NCBI GenBank assembly: GCA_021846485.1
Contig: JAJZWW010000002.1
Location: 1-35,466, forward strand
DNA length: 35,466 nt
Reading direction: 5' to 3'
From: Actinomycetes bacterium
GTDB lineage: Bacteria > Actinomycetota > Acidimicrobiia > Acidimicrobiales > Palsa-688
Both the position numbers and the translations under genes were made by a program. Shown piece after piece: positions 1 through 7,817 of this stretch. Positions within the stretch are counted from its first letter, which is position 1. Each line of letters opens with the position of its first letter. The notes under the pieces were generated by a model that was not told where the DNA came from, did not search any database, and saw nothing but the letters and a program-made list of their open reading frames with translations.

Positions 1-7
1 CCGGTCG

Positions 8-1885
8 TCATGCCAGCGGACGTTGCAGCCGCTTGCTGCGCTCGTAGTCGGCGCGGGCTCGCGCGGTGCTGTCCAGCGCGGAGACCTCGGCGACGGGTAC
101 CTCCCACCAGGCGCCGCTGCCAGGCGCCGGAGCCAGGGGGTCGGTCTCGACGTGGACGACCACGGTCTGGCGCTCCTCACGAGCCTGCTGCAGAGCAGAG
201 CGCAGGTCGTCGATCCCCTCGGCTCGCAGCACGACTGCACCGAGGCTGGCGGCGTTGTCCGCCAGGTCGACCGGCAGCAAGCCACCGTCGAGACGTCCGG
301 TGGTCTGGTCTCGGTACCGGTAGCGGGTGCCGAATCGCTGGGAGCCGGTGGCCTCGGACAAGTTGCCGATGGAGGCGAACCCGTGGTTCTGCACCAGCAC
401 GACGATCAGCTTGACGTGCTCCTGGACGGCGGTCACGAGCTCCTGGGACATCATTAGGTAGGAGCCGTCGCCCACCAGCACGTACACCTCGCGCTGCGGG
501 TCGGCCATCTTCGCCCCGAGCCCGCCGGCGATCTCGTAGCCCATGCAGGAGTAGCCGTACTCGACGTGGTAGCCCTTCGGGTCCCGGGCACGCCAGAGCT
601 TGTGCAGGTCCCCGGGCATGGACCCTGCGGCGCAGACGACGACGTCGGCTGGCCCGCTCAGCTCGTTGACCGCGCCGATGACCTCGGCCTGGGTGGGCAG
701 GGGCTGGTGTCGTCCGTGGTAGGCGCGCTCGACGATCTCGTCCCACGACCGGCGCGCCTCGGCGACCTCGCGGCGGTAGGAGGGGTCGACCGACCAGCCC
801 CGGAGGGCGTCGGTCAGTGACTGGAGGGTGGCGCGGGCGTCGCCGACCACGGGCAGGGCGGCCTGCTTGGCCGAGTCGGAGGCCGTGACGTTGCAGCTGA
901 TGAAGCGCACGTCGGGCTCGGCGAACAAGCTGCGCGAGGCGGTGGTGAAGTCGGTCCAGCGGGTGCCGACGCCGACGACGACGTCGGCCTGCCGGGCGAG
1001 GTCGTTGGCTGCGGTGGTGCCCGTCGCCCCCACCGCACCGACGGACTGGGCGTGGTCGAAGGAGAGCGAGCCCTTGCCCGCTTGGGTTTCGGCCACCGGG
1101 ATGCCGGTGGCCGCCGCGAGCGCCGCCAGCGCCGACGTTGCTTCGGAGTAGATGGCGCCTCCTCCGGCGACGATCAGCGGTCGTCTTGCCGATCGGAGCA
1201 CGTCGATGGCCCGGGCGAGGGCGGCCGGGTCGGCCACCGGGCGGCCGACGTGCCAGACCCGGGGGGCGAAGAGCGCCTCGGGCCAGTCGTAGGCCTCCGC
1301 CTGGACGTCCTGGGGGAGGCAGAGCGTGACCGCACCGGTCTCCGCTGGATCGCTCAGGACACGCATGGCGGCGAGGAGCGCCGCCGGCAGCTGCTCGGGC
1401 CGGCTCACCCGGTCGAAGTAGCGCGAGACGGGGCGGAAGCAGTCGTTGACCGTGACGTCCCCGGCACCGGGTACCTCGAGCTGCTGGAGGACTGGCTCGG
1501 CGGCCCGGGTGGCGAAGGTGTCGGAGGGCAACAACAGCACCGGGAGGCGGTTGATGGTGGCCAGGGCGGCCCCGGTCACCATGTTGGTCGCTCCCGGACC
1601 TATGGAGCTGGTGCACGCGAGGGTCGACAGTCGGTTGCGCATCCGGGCGAAGGCTGCCGCGGCGTGCACCATACCCTGCTCGTTGCGGGCCTGGTGGTAC
1701 GGGAGAGCGCCCGGTCGGAGCAGTTCGGCCTCGAGGAGGGCTTGGCCGAGACCGGCCACGTTGCCGTGACCGAAGATCCCGAAGCAGCCCTCGACGAGCC
1801 GGTGCTCGACGCCGTCACGCTCGCTGCGCTGGGCCGCGAGGAACCGGACCGTGGCCTGGCCGACGGTCAGGCGGAGAGCGGTCAC
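8..1885 (-). CDS. iolD: 3D-(3,5/4)-trihydroxycyclohexane-1,2-dione hydrolase (IolD)
   Basis: Thiamine-diphosphate enzyme that hydrolytically opens the inositol ring, turning trihydroxycyclohexane-1,2-dione into 5-deoxy-glucuronate in the cytosol. The 625-aa chain has the three-domain layout of ThDP enzymes: an N-terminal pyrimidine-binding domain with the cofactor-activating Glu in RNEQG (E69), a central domain (about 220-360), and a C-terminal domain with the ThDP/Mg motif GDGS (472-475) ending at N500. Length matches the IolD family. The GTG start at 1885 is chosen because it overlaps the iolB stop as GTGA, and because IolD homology begins at once (TALRLTVGQAT); an open extension upstream to 1984 lies inside iolB and has no family character. 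It is the last visible gene of iolC-aldolase-iolB-iolD and stops 7 nt from the window edge. Confidence 0.95.
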   Translation of the reverse strand: MTALRLTVGQATVRFLAAQRSERDGVEHRLVEGCFGIFGHGNVAGLGQALLEAELLRPGALPYHQARNEQGMVHAAAAFARMRNRLSTLACTSSIGPGATNMVTGAALATINRLPVLLLPSDTFATRAAEPVLQQLEVPGAGDVTVNDCFRPVSRYFDRVSRPEQLPAALLAAMRVLSDPAETGAVTLCLPQDVQAEAYDWPEALFAPRVWHVGRPVADPAALARAIDVLRSARRPLIVAGGGAIYSEATSALAALAAATGIPVAETQAGKGSLSFDHAQSVGAVGATGTTAANDLARQADVVVGVGTRWTDFTTASRSLFAEPDVRFISCNVTASDSAKQAALPVVGDARATLQSLTDALRGWSVDPSYRREVAEARRSWDEIVERAYHGRHQPLPTQAEVIGAVNELSGPADVVVCAAGSMPGDLHKLWRARDPKGYHVEYGYSCMGYEIAGGLGAKMADPQREVYVLVGDGSYLMMSQELVTAVQEHVKLIVVLVQNHGFASIGNLSEATGSQRFGTRYRYRDQTTGRLDGGLLPVDLADNAASLGAVVLRAEGIDDLRSALQQAREERQTVVVHVETDPLAPAPGSGAWWEVPVAEVSALDSTARARADYERSKRLQRPLA

Positions 1886-2763
1886 CGGTTGGTGTCCGGG
1901 TCGTCCCGGTGCAGCGGCAGCCTCGAGTCGACGGGGGTTGCTCCCCAGGTGCCGCGGATCCAGGCGTGGGCCGGGTCGTGGCACACCCTCCAGGCGCGTT
2001 CACCGGGACCGGCCATCACGTTCAGGTAGTAAAGGTCGTAGCCGGCGGCGGCCATGGACGGGCCGTGCCAGCCGTGGGGCACGACCACGAGATCCCGGTC
2101 GCGGACTTCGGCGAGGAGGTCAATGGGCCGCTCGGGGGTGCCGTAGACCCGCTGGTAGGCGAGCCCGGGCCCACCCGGGCCGGCTGCCACCTCGAAGTAG
2201 TAGATCTCCTCGAGCACGGTCTCCCCGGGCCTCTCTTCGTCGTGCTTGTGGGGCGGGTAGGACGAGAAGTTGCCGGCAGGGGTGATGACCTCGCAGACGA
2301 GGAGGCGCTCGCAGTCGAGCGTGCCGGGCAGGCAGATGTTGTGCACCTCGCGGGAGCACGATCCGGCTCCCCGAAGCTCCACCTCCACCGCCGGCGCGGC
2401 CACGTAGCGGAACGGGCGGCCGACCGACGCCCGGGCTCCTGCGAGGGCGAACCGACCGCCGGCGGGGCTCGTGAGCTCGATGGTCGACCGGGGAGGGGCG
2501 TAGGCCGCGTCGCAAGCGCCGGCGAAGACACCCGAGCGGCCGACCAGCTCGGCCCGGTCTTTGCCGCAGACGACCGTCGCTCCACCGCGGAGGGGCAGCA
2601 CCAGCACCTCGTCGGGGCCGGTGTCGACCGCGAGCGTCCCGCCGGGATCGAGGCGCGCAACCCGAAGCGAGGAGTAGGACCAACCGGCTTCCTCGGGGCT
2701 CAGGTCCAGCTCGAACGGGCCGCGCGCCAGGGTGCCGGCCGGATGGTGGAGTCGCCCGCTCAC
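1882..2763 (-). CDS. iolB: 5-deoxy-glucuronate isomerase (IolB)
   Basis: Isomerises 5-deoxy-D-glucuronate to 2-deoxy-5-keto-D-gluconate, the substrate of the adjacent kinase IolC. The 293-aa protein is a bicupin of normal IolB length. The metal-binding motif is visible as PPHKHDE (H172, H174) followed by EEIYYFE (185-191), with a further His in PHGWHGP (H230, H233). The N-terminal half holds the second, degenerate cupin. The GTG start at 2763 overlaps the upstream aldolase stop as GTGA, and the iolB stop overlaps the iolD start in the same way, so translation of the three genes is probably coupled. Confidence 0.95.
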   Translation of the reverse strand: MSGRLHHPAGTLARGPFELDLSPEEAGWSYSSLRVARLDPGGTLAVDTGPDEVLVLPLRGGATVVCGKDRAELVGRSGVFAGACDAAYAPPRSTIELTSPAGGRFALAGARASVGRPFRYVAAPAVEVELRGAGSCSREVHNICLPGTLDCERLLVCEVITPAGNFSSYPPHKHDEERPGETVLEEIYYFEVAAGPGGPGLAYQRVYGTPERPIDLLAEVRDRDLVVVPHGWHGPSMAAAGYDLYYLNVMAGPGERAWRVCHDPAHAWIRGTWGATPVDSRLPLHRDDPDTNR

Positions 2764-3662
2764 TGGAGCTCGACCTCCGCCGAGGGCGGGTGGACGAGGT
2801 CGGCGAGCGCGCCGACGCCCACATCCTCGCTGCCGTCCGGGGGGTACAGGAGGGCCCGGCCGATGACCATGCCGCGGACGCCGGGGAGGCGCAGCGCCTT
2901 CTCCCAACGCGAGTGGGTGTCGGCGGGCGCAGTCGCAGGGTCGCCCCCGAGGAGGAGGGTCGGAAGCGTCGTCGCCGCCGTCACCGCCTCCATGTCCTCG
3001 ACGACCGGCAGCTTGAGCCAGGTGCGCGCGCTGGTCGCTCCGAGCCCCGCAGCGATGGCCACCGACCTCACGACCGCCTCGGTGCTGAGCACGTTGCGGA
3101 CTCGTCCGCCTTCGACGCGGGACATGAACGGCTCGATCATGGCGACGAGACCACGCCCGGCGAGCTCGGTCACAGCCCGGCCGCAGGCCTCGAGGGTGTC
3201 GAGCGACCCCCGGTCGGTGAGGTCGATCCGGCAGAGCATCTTGCCTCCGTCGAAGCCCATGGCGGCGATCGTCTCGGCGTTCGCCGCGGTGAAGCGGTCG
3301 TCCAGCTCGAACGAGGCGCCGTGCAGGCCGCCGCGGTTCATGCTGACGAAGACGACCTTGTCGTCGAGCGCTCCGAGCAGCAGCAGGTCCTCGAGGATGT
3401 CGGGAGTGCCGAGGACGCCGTCGACCCCGGGGCACCCCAGGCAGAGCGCGAGGCGGCGGAGCAGCTCGCCGCGGTCGGCCATCGCCGAGGTGTCGGCGCC
3501 GACGCCGAGCGCTCCTCTTGCCGGGTGGTCGGCGGCGAGGACCAGCAGCCGTCCGTCGCACCCGAGCAGCGGGCGCCGGGTCCGCCGGCCAGCCGCCTCG
3601 ACAACGAGCTCGGGGTGGCGCGCCCGCGCCTCGCGCAGGTCGCGGAGGTCAAACCGTTGCAC
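2760..3662 (-). CDS. Class I aldolase-like (beta/alpha)8 barrel protein of the Cgl0158 type
   Basis: A 300-aa TIM-barrel protein resembling the aldolase-like proteins found in actinobacterial iol clusters (Cgl0158 type). The best candidate Schiff-base lysine is K217 in TWLKLPV, with a second conserved-looking lysine K141 in GGKMLCRID; GDPAT (240-244) and IGRALL (268-272) look like phosphate-binding loops near the barrel end. No classical class II IolJ is present, so the likely job is cleavage of 2-deoxy-5-keto-gluconate-6-phosphate to dihydroxyacetone phosphate and malonate semialdehyde; this is inference from position. The GTG start at 3662 has GGGAGG about 9 nt upstream and overlaps the end of iolC by 14 bp. 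It ends in a GTGA overlap with iolB. Confidence 0.8.
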   Translation of the reverse strand: MQRFDLRDLREARARHPELVVEAAGRRTRRPLLGCDGRLLVLAADHPARGALGVGADTSAMADRGELLRRLALCLGCPGVDGVLGTPDILEDLLLLGALDDKVVFVSMNRGGLHGASFELDDRFTAANAETIAAMGFDGGKMLCRIDLTDRGSLDTLEACGRAVTELAGRGLVAMIEPFMSRVEGGRVRNVLSTEAVVRSVAIAAGLGATSARTWLKLPVVEDMEAVTAATTLPTLLLGGDPATAPADTHSRWEKALRLPGVRGMVIGRALLYPPDGSEDVGVGALADLVHPPSAEVELQ

Positions 3663-4641
3663 GGTGCGTGCCTCCCATGATCGCCTCCTCGACCTCTGCG
3701 GTCGTGGGCATCGCCGTAGAGCACTCGACGCGGGAGGCGACCAGGGCTCCGGCGGCGTTCGCGAACCGCATGACCCGCTCGAGGGGCCACCCAGCGAGCA
3801 GGCCGTGGCACAGCGCCCCGCCGAAGCCGTCTCCGGCACCCAGCCCGTTGACGACCTCCACCTCGAACGGCGGGACGTCGACGACCTCGTCCTCGGTGAC
3901 CGCCAGGACCCCCCCCGGGCCACGCTTGATGACCGCCAGGTGCACGCCCCGCTCCAGCAGGGCGCGCGCCGCCCGGAGCCCGTCGTGCTCGCCGGTAGCG
4001 ACGAATGCCTCCTCCAGGTTGCCGACGGCGGAGTCCACCCACTCCAGGGCGGCGCGCGCCTGCCGGGTGGCGTCATCGGGCGAGGACCAGAACGTGGGCC
4101 GGTAGTCGAGGTCGAAGATGGTGAGCGGGGAGCGCTCCCGGACCCGCCAGGCGTGCAGCTGGGCCGAACGGCTCGGCTCCTGGCTGAGCCCGCTGAGGGT
4201 GGTCCACAACACCCGGGCAGATCGGATGGCCGCGTCGTCGAGCTCCTCCGCCCGGATCTCGGTGTCCGGCGCCTTGGGCCAACGGTAGAACCACAGCGGG
4301 AACGAGTCGGGAGGGCGCATCTCGCAAAAGGTGATCGGCGTCGGCAGATCCGGAACCGGCGTGACGAAACGGTCGTCGACGCCCAGCTCGCGCAGTGCCC
4401 GGTGGATGAACCGTCCGAACGGGTCGGCACCGGTGCGGCTGATGACGCCGCTGCGCCGGCCGTGGCGGGCGGCGGCTACGGCCACATTTGCGGCCGTGCC
4501 ACCGAGGAACCGGCCGAAGGTGGTCACGTCCTCGAGGGCGACGTCCGGTTCGAGCGGGTACAGGTCCACCCCCATGCGCCCCATGGTGAGGACGTCGAAG
4601 GTCTCTGTGCGCTCGTTGGGGTGGGCAAGGTCGTCGGTCAT
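3649..4641 (-). CDS. iolC: 5-dehydro-2-deoxygluconokinase (IolC), PfkB family
   Basis: Phosphorylates 2-deoxy-5-keto-D-gluconate at C6. The 330-aa PfkB-family sugar kinase carries the N-terminal signature FLGGTAANVAVAAAR (45-59) and the C-terminal signature NGLGAGDGF (265-273) with catalytic base D271 and the anion hole just before it; FDLDYRP (176-182) is typical of IolC. Length is normal for a single-domain kinase; unlike many proteobacterial IolC proteins it has no C-terminal DUF2090 aldolase extension, and the separate aldolase gene follows immediately. First gene of the leftward iol operon, starting at ATG 4641 about 30 nt after the predicted transcription start. Confidence 0.94.
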   Translation of the reverse strand: MTDDLAHPNERTETFDVLTMGRMGVDLYPLEPDVALEDVTTFGRFLGGTAANVAVAAARHGRRSGVISRTGADPFGRFIHRALRELGVDDRFVTPVPDLPTPITFCEMRPPDSFPLWFYRWPKAPDTEIRAEELDDAAIRSARVLWTTLSGLSQEPSRSAQLHAWRVRERSPLTIFDLDYRPTFWSSPDDATRQARAALEWVDSAVGNLEEAFVATGEHDGLRAARALLERGVHLAVIKRGPGGVLAVTEDEVVDVPPFEVEVVNGLGAGDGFGGALCHGLLAGWPLERVMRFANAAGALVASRVECSTAMPTTAEVEEAIMGGTHRATV

Positions 4642-4677
4642 CTGGGCCCCCGGAGCCGCGAGCTCTGGATCGGCAAC

Positions 4678-4705
4678 GTTATCCCACCCGAGCCAATGAT
4701 GTCAA
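4678..4705 (-). promoter_or_regulatory. Predicted promoter of the iolC operon
   Basis: On the minus strand a perfect -35 box TTGACA (4705-4700) is followed after 16 nt by GATAAC (4683-4678). Transcription would begin near 4671, leaving a leader of about 30 nt before the iolC ATG at 4641. The -35 box lies inside one of the two operator-like sequences of this intergenic region, so repression by the divergent GntR protein is plausible. Confidence 0.6.
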
Positions 4706-4725
4706 TATGCTGTAATGTCATTACA
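4697..4725. promoter_or_regulatory. Operator pair between iolC and the GntR regulator
   Basis: Positions 4711-4725 read TGTAATGTCATTACA, a perfect inverted repeat with 7-bp arms around one central base. At 4697-4706 stands TGATGTCAAT, a related copy of the core TnATGTCA, with core starts 16 bp apart. The downstream copy covers the -35 box of iolC; the palindrome is immediately upstream of it. Position, symmetry and the adjacent HutC-type GntR gene make it the likely binding site of that regulator. This is inference from sequence alone. Confidence 0.62.
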
Positions 4726-4776
4726 CCAGGTCTCGGCTGACGGCGGCAGCTGGGCTCTCCGGTCGCAGCCGTAGGC

Positions 4777-4782
4777 TAACCT
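4777..4782 (+). promoter_or_regulatory. -10 box for the GntR gene, leaderless-type
   Basis: TAACCT (TAnnnT pattern) ends 6 nt before the GTG at 4789, so the transcript would start at or next to the start codon. No Shine-Dalgarno sequence fits that GTG. No good -35 box is visible. Confidence 0.45.
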
Positions 4783-4788
4783 GCGGGC

Positions 4789-5565
4789 GTGGCGGCACGA
4801 CCGGTCCCCACCACCGCGAGGGATCGTGTCGACGGCGGCCCGATCGACCGTTCGAGCCCCGTGCCGTTGTACTTCCAGATCGCCGAGAACCTGCGCGCCG
4901 CCGTGGCAGATGGCCGGCTGCTCCCCGGTGACCGCCTGGACAACGAGCTCGAGCTCTGCGGTCGGCTGGGAGTGAGCCGGCCGACGGTGCGCCAGGCGAT
5001 CCAGACTCTCGTACAAGAAGGGCTGGTCGTCCGTCGCCGGGGCATGGGCTCGGTGGTGGCTGCCCGCCCGATCCAGCGCCCGCTCGCCCTCACCAGCCTG
5101 TACGACGACTTGGTGACTGCTGGTCGCCGGCCGTCGACGACGGTCCTCGCGATCGACCAGCTCGCGGCGGACGAAGTCACCGCGGCGGCCCTCGGACTCG
5201 AGCCGGGATCGTCGGTCATCCGCGTCGATCGGCTCCGTTCGGCGGGAGGTCGCCCGCTCGCCCTCATGCACAACGAGCTGGACGCCAGCTGGGTCCAGGA
5301 CTTGGACCTCGAGGCGGCGCTCTCCGACCAGGGCCTCTACGGTCTGCTTCGCCACCGTGGAGCGGTGTTCCACTCCGCCGAGCAGGTCATCGGAGCCCGC
5401 CGGGCCGACCCCCGGGAAGCCCGCCTGCTCGGGGTGTCGCGGACCACCACGCTGCTGACGATGGAGCGCATGGCCTACGACCACGAGGGTCGGACCATCG
5501 AACGGGGGCGCCATGCCTACCTCGCCGACCGGTACTCGTTTCGTGTCACCCTCGGCCTGCACTGA
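4789..5565 (+). CDS. GntR-family transcriptional regulator, HutC subfamily (UTRA effector domain)
   Basis: Probable local regulator of the inositol genes. Residues about 24-91 form the GntR winged helix (PLYFQIAENLRAAVADG, then LGVSRPTVRQAIQTL as the recognition helix and a GMGSVV wing). Residues about 98-250 form a UTRA ligand-binding domain as in HutC/FarR-type proteins, which usually bind small sugars or acids. At 258 aa it has normal length. It is divergent from iolC, with the palindrome at 4711-4725 between them, and converges with iolG-iolE, 30 bp apart. The ligand is unknown; an inositol-pathway intermediate is the natural guess. The start is GTG with a -10 box 6 nt before it. Confidence 0.88.
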   Translation: MAARPVPTTARDRVDGGPIDRSSPVPLYFQIAENLRAAVADGRLLPGDRLDNELELCGRLGVSRPTVRQAIQTLVQEGLVVRRRGMGSVVAARPIQRPLALTSLYDDLVTAGRRPSTTVLAIDQLAADEVTAAALGLEPGSSVIRVDRLRSAGGRPLALMHNELDASWVQDLDLEAALSDQGLYGLLRHRGAVFHSAEQVIGARRADPREARLLGVSRTTTLLTMERMAYDHEGRTIERGRHAYLADRYSFRVTLGLH

Positions 5566-5595
5566 GCGATCGCCGTCCTCTGGGTGTCGATGGTC

Positions 5596-7590
5596 TCACC
5601 GGGCGAGGCCGACGGAGCGCAGGTGGGCTAGGCTGGCTCGGGCATCGTCGAGCGGGACCGACTCCCCCGTCGGGCTGGCGTCCTGCTCGACAGTGCCCCA
5701 TCCCTCGTAGCCGATGCGCTCCAGGGTCGCTGCAACCTGTTCGAAGTCGACCGCGCCCCGGCCGAGCGGACAGAAGATGCCCTGCCGGTAGGCGTCCCAG
5801 AACGACAGCTCCTCCTTCTCGATCCGGTCGAGAACGGCGGGGTCGACGTCCTTGAAGTGGACGTGGGCGATCCGGTCGGCATGGTCGGTGAGGATCCCGA
5901 CCGGGTCGACTCCGGCGTAGAGCGAGTGGCCGGTGTCGACGCACAGCGACACCCGGGCCGGATCGGTGTCCCCGAGCAGGCGCTCGATCTCGTCGGCGAA
6001 CTCGACGTCGGTGCCTGCGTGGGGGTGGAAGGCGGTAACCATCCCTGTCCCGGAGGCCACCTCGGCGACTCGCCGGGTCGTGTCGATGAGCCGCCTCCAG
6101 GCGGTCTCGTCGAGTCGCTGGGCTGCCGCGGGCCGGCCGGCCGTCTTGGCCCGGGCCGGCGTCCAACCGGCGATGACCACGAGGCGCCCGGCCCCGAGAG
6201 GCTCCAGCAGGGCGCAGATGTCCCTAGCCTTCTGGACGACTCCGTCGGCGGTCTCGGGGTCGTGGAGCACCTCCATCACCACGCCGGCGGAGAGTGCCAG
6301 GTGGCGGCGTGCCAGCTCCGAACGCAGTGTCGAGGGATCGGTGGGGAAGAAGCCGAGCGGGCCCAGCTCGACTCCCTCGTAGCCCGCCTCGGCGACCTCG
6401 TCGAGCACCCGGCTCCAACTCGGGTAGGACGGGTCCGACGGCTTCTCGATGCCCCATGAGGTCGGCGCGTTGCCGATCCGGATCCTCGGCGAGGAGGCCC
6501 CGGTGCCGGGCGCAGCGGCGTAGGTGGCGCCGGCGAGGGCCGCCGACGCGCTGGCGATCTCGTCGACGGCGACCGTCCGGCCCTCGGCGAGGGAACGCTG
6601 GGCCGTGAGTGCCAGCACGAGGGCGCAGCGCGCGTCGCGACCTCCCGGAGCGACCGCGCCGGTCTCACCCCGACAGGCGCGCAGGAACGCCCGGAGCTCC
6701 GCTGGGTAGGCGCTCTCGTACCGCTCCGGGAAGAACCGGTACAACGGGGCGGTCACCGCTCCGCGCCCGTCGGCGAGGACGTTGACCGACGGCAGGGGAT
6801 TGGTCGACCAAGCTGTCGCCTCGGTGCCGTGGACCTCGACCCGCTGGTCGTAGCCGTAGGTGGACAGCCGGCAGCACTCGATCACGCCGATGGCCCCCGA
6901 GGCGAAGCGCAGGGTGATGGTGGCCACGTCCACGTCGCCCGCCTCGGCAGCCAGCGGATCGACCAGGCTCGAACCGCTGGCCGACACCGCCACGACCTCC
7001 TCCCCGCTGACGAAGCGGGCAGTGTCGAAGTCGTGGATGGCCATGTCGGAGAACAGCCCGCCCGGTCCACGGGGGTAGCCGACCGGGGGCGGATCCGGGT
7101 CGCGGGAGGTGATCCGCAGCTGGAGGAGGTGGCCGACACCTCCCGACGCCACCGTCTCGGCGAGCTCCCCGAAGGCCGGGTCGAACCTCCGGTTGAAGCC
7201 GACGTGCAGGACCACGCCGGCCCGCTCGGCGGCACCGATGGCGGCATCCACCCCCTGAAGGTCGGGGGCGAGCGGCTTCTCGCAGAAGACGTGGTGCCCG
7301 GCGGCTGCCGCAGCCACGACCTGTTCGGCGTGAGCCGACGAGGCCGAGCAGATCATCACCGCGTCGAGGTCCTCGCGTCGGACCAGGTCCTGCCAGCGCG
7401 GCCACGCGCCGGTGCCGAGCACCCCGGCGAGGCGTTCGGCCGCCGCCAGGTCCGGGTCGGCGACCCCGACGACGAGGGCGTCCGGGTCGGCCCGGAGGTT
7501 GCCGGCGTGGAGGGCGCCGATGCGGCCCGCGCCAAGGAGAGCAATGCGGACGGGGGCCCCTTGCTCTCCGGAGCCTCTTGATGTTGTCAT
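5596..7590 (-). CDS. iolG-iolE: Fused inositol 2-dehydrogenase (IolG) and inosose dehydratase (IolE)
   Basis: One uninterrupted 664-aa chain joins two enzymes that are normally separate. Residues 1-345 are a Gfo/Idh/MocA NAD-dependent dehydrogenase: nucleotide motif GAGRIG (20-25), EKP with K105, and the catalytic pair D182 and H186 in SDMAIHDFD, as in IolG. An Ala/Gly/Ser-rich linker (about 345-368) follows. Residues 369-664 are a xylose-isomerase-like TIM barrel of the IolE type: GNAPTSWG (373-380), ELGPLGF (408-414), FHPHAG (521-526), DTGHS (552-556), HVHFKD (576-581) and EQD near the end. Coupled activity would oxidise myo-inositol to 2-keto-inositol and dehydrate it. ATG 7590 is chosen, with GGGAGG about 10 nt upstream. 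The start codon lies inside a 12-bp palindrome. Confidence 0.9.
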   Translation of the reverse strand: MTTSRGSGEQGAPVRIALLGAGRIGALHAGNLRADPDALVVGVADPDLAAAERLAGVLGTGAWPRWQDLVRREDLDAVMICSASSAHAEQVVAAAAAGHHVFCEKPLAPDLQGVDAAIGAAERAGVVLHVGFNRRFDPAFGELAETVASGGVGHLLQLRITSRDPDPPPVGYPRGPGGLFSDMAIHDFDTARFVSGEEVVAVSASGSSLVDPLAAEAGDVDVATITLRFASGAIGVIECCRLSTYGYDQRVEVHGTEATAWSTNPLPSVNVLADGRGAVTAPLYRFFPERYESAYPAELRAFLRACRGETGAVAPGGRDARCALVLALTAQRSLAEGRTVAVDEIASASAALAGATYAAAPGTGASSPRIRIGNAPTSWGIEKPSDPSYPSWSRVLDEVAEAGYEGVELGPLGFFPTDPSTLRSELARRHLALSAGVVMEVLHDPETADGVVQKARDICALLEPLGAGRLVVIAGWTPARAKTAGRPAAAQRLDETAWRRLIDTTRRVAEVASGTGMVTAFHPHAGTDVEFADEIERLLGDTDPARVSLCVDTGHSLYAGVDPVGILTDHADRIAHVHFKDVDPAVLDRIEKEELSFWDAYRQGIFCPLGRGAVDFEQVAATLERIGYEGWGTVEQDASPTGESVPLDDARASLAHLRSVGLAR

Positions 7591-7599
7591 GACGTCATG
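7588..7599. promoter_or_regulatory. 12-bp perfect palindrome over the iolG-iolE start codon
   Basis: CATGACGTCATG is self-complementary and includes the ATG of iolG-iolE. It sits next to TCATGTCC, related to the TnATGTCA core found beside iolC. It could be an operator for the same regulator or a hairpin that controls translation; palindromes of this size can also arise by chance. Confidence 0.35.
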
Positions 7600-7817
7600 T
7601 CCTCCCGAGGTGGCAGTTCTGCCCCGAAGAACCTCTCGTCTGGGACAGGCGGCAAGAGGTCGTCTCCACGGGGAGCCTTGACACGACGAAGCCCGGTCGC
7701 GTAGACCGAGTCCGACCGTAAGTGAGTCAGGCTGACATAATGAGCTTACCTGAAGTCGCATGTGCCTGAATAGGGGGGGATGGTGAGGGGAAGGCACGAG
7801 GGTGCCCCGAGGCGGTC
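7591..7817. promoter_or_regulatory. Divergent control region between iolG-iolE and the second iolG-like gene
   Basis: This 227-bp gap has no gene. It contains a perfect inverted repeat GTCAGGCTGAC (7726-7736) followed by CATAATG; read leftward this gives CATTATGTCAG, again with the TnATGTCA core seen at the iolC operator. A rightward promoter candidate is TTGACA at 7678-7683 with TAGACC 18 nt further on, which is weak at the -10. The gap is lower in GC than its surroundings around 7715-7750. Confidence 0.45.

Noticed and set aside
1886..1984. A longer IolD with a start at 1984
   Set aside because: The extra 33 residues lie inside iolB in another frame and are Pro/Arg-rich; GTG 1885 gives the family length and the GTGA overlap.
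1909..4740. A 943-codon open frame on the plus strand opposite the iolB-aldolase-iolC genes
   Set aside because: It is antisense to genes with clear family motifs, has no recognisable domain, and long antisense frames are expected at this GC content.
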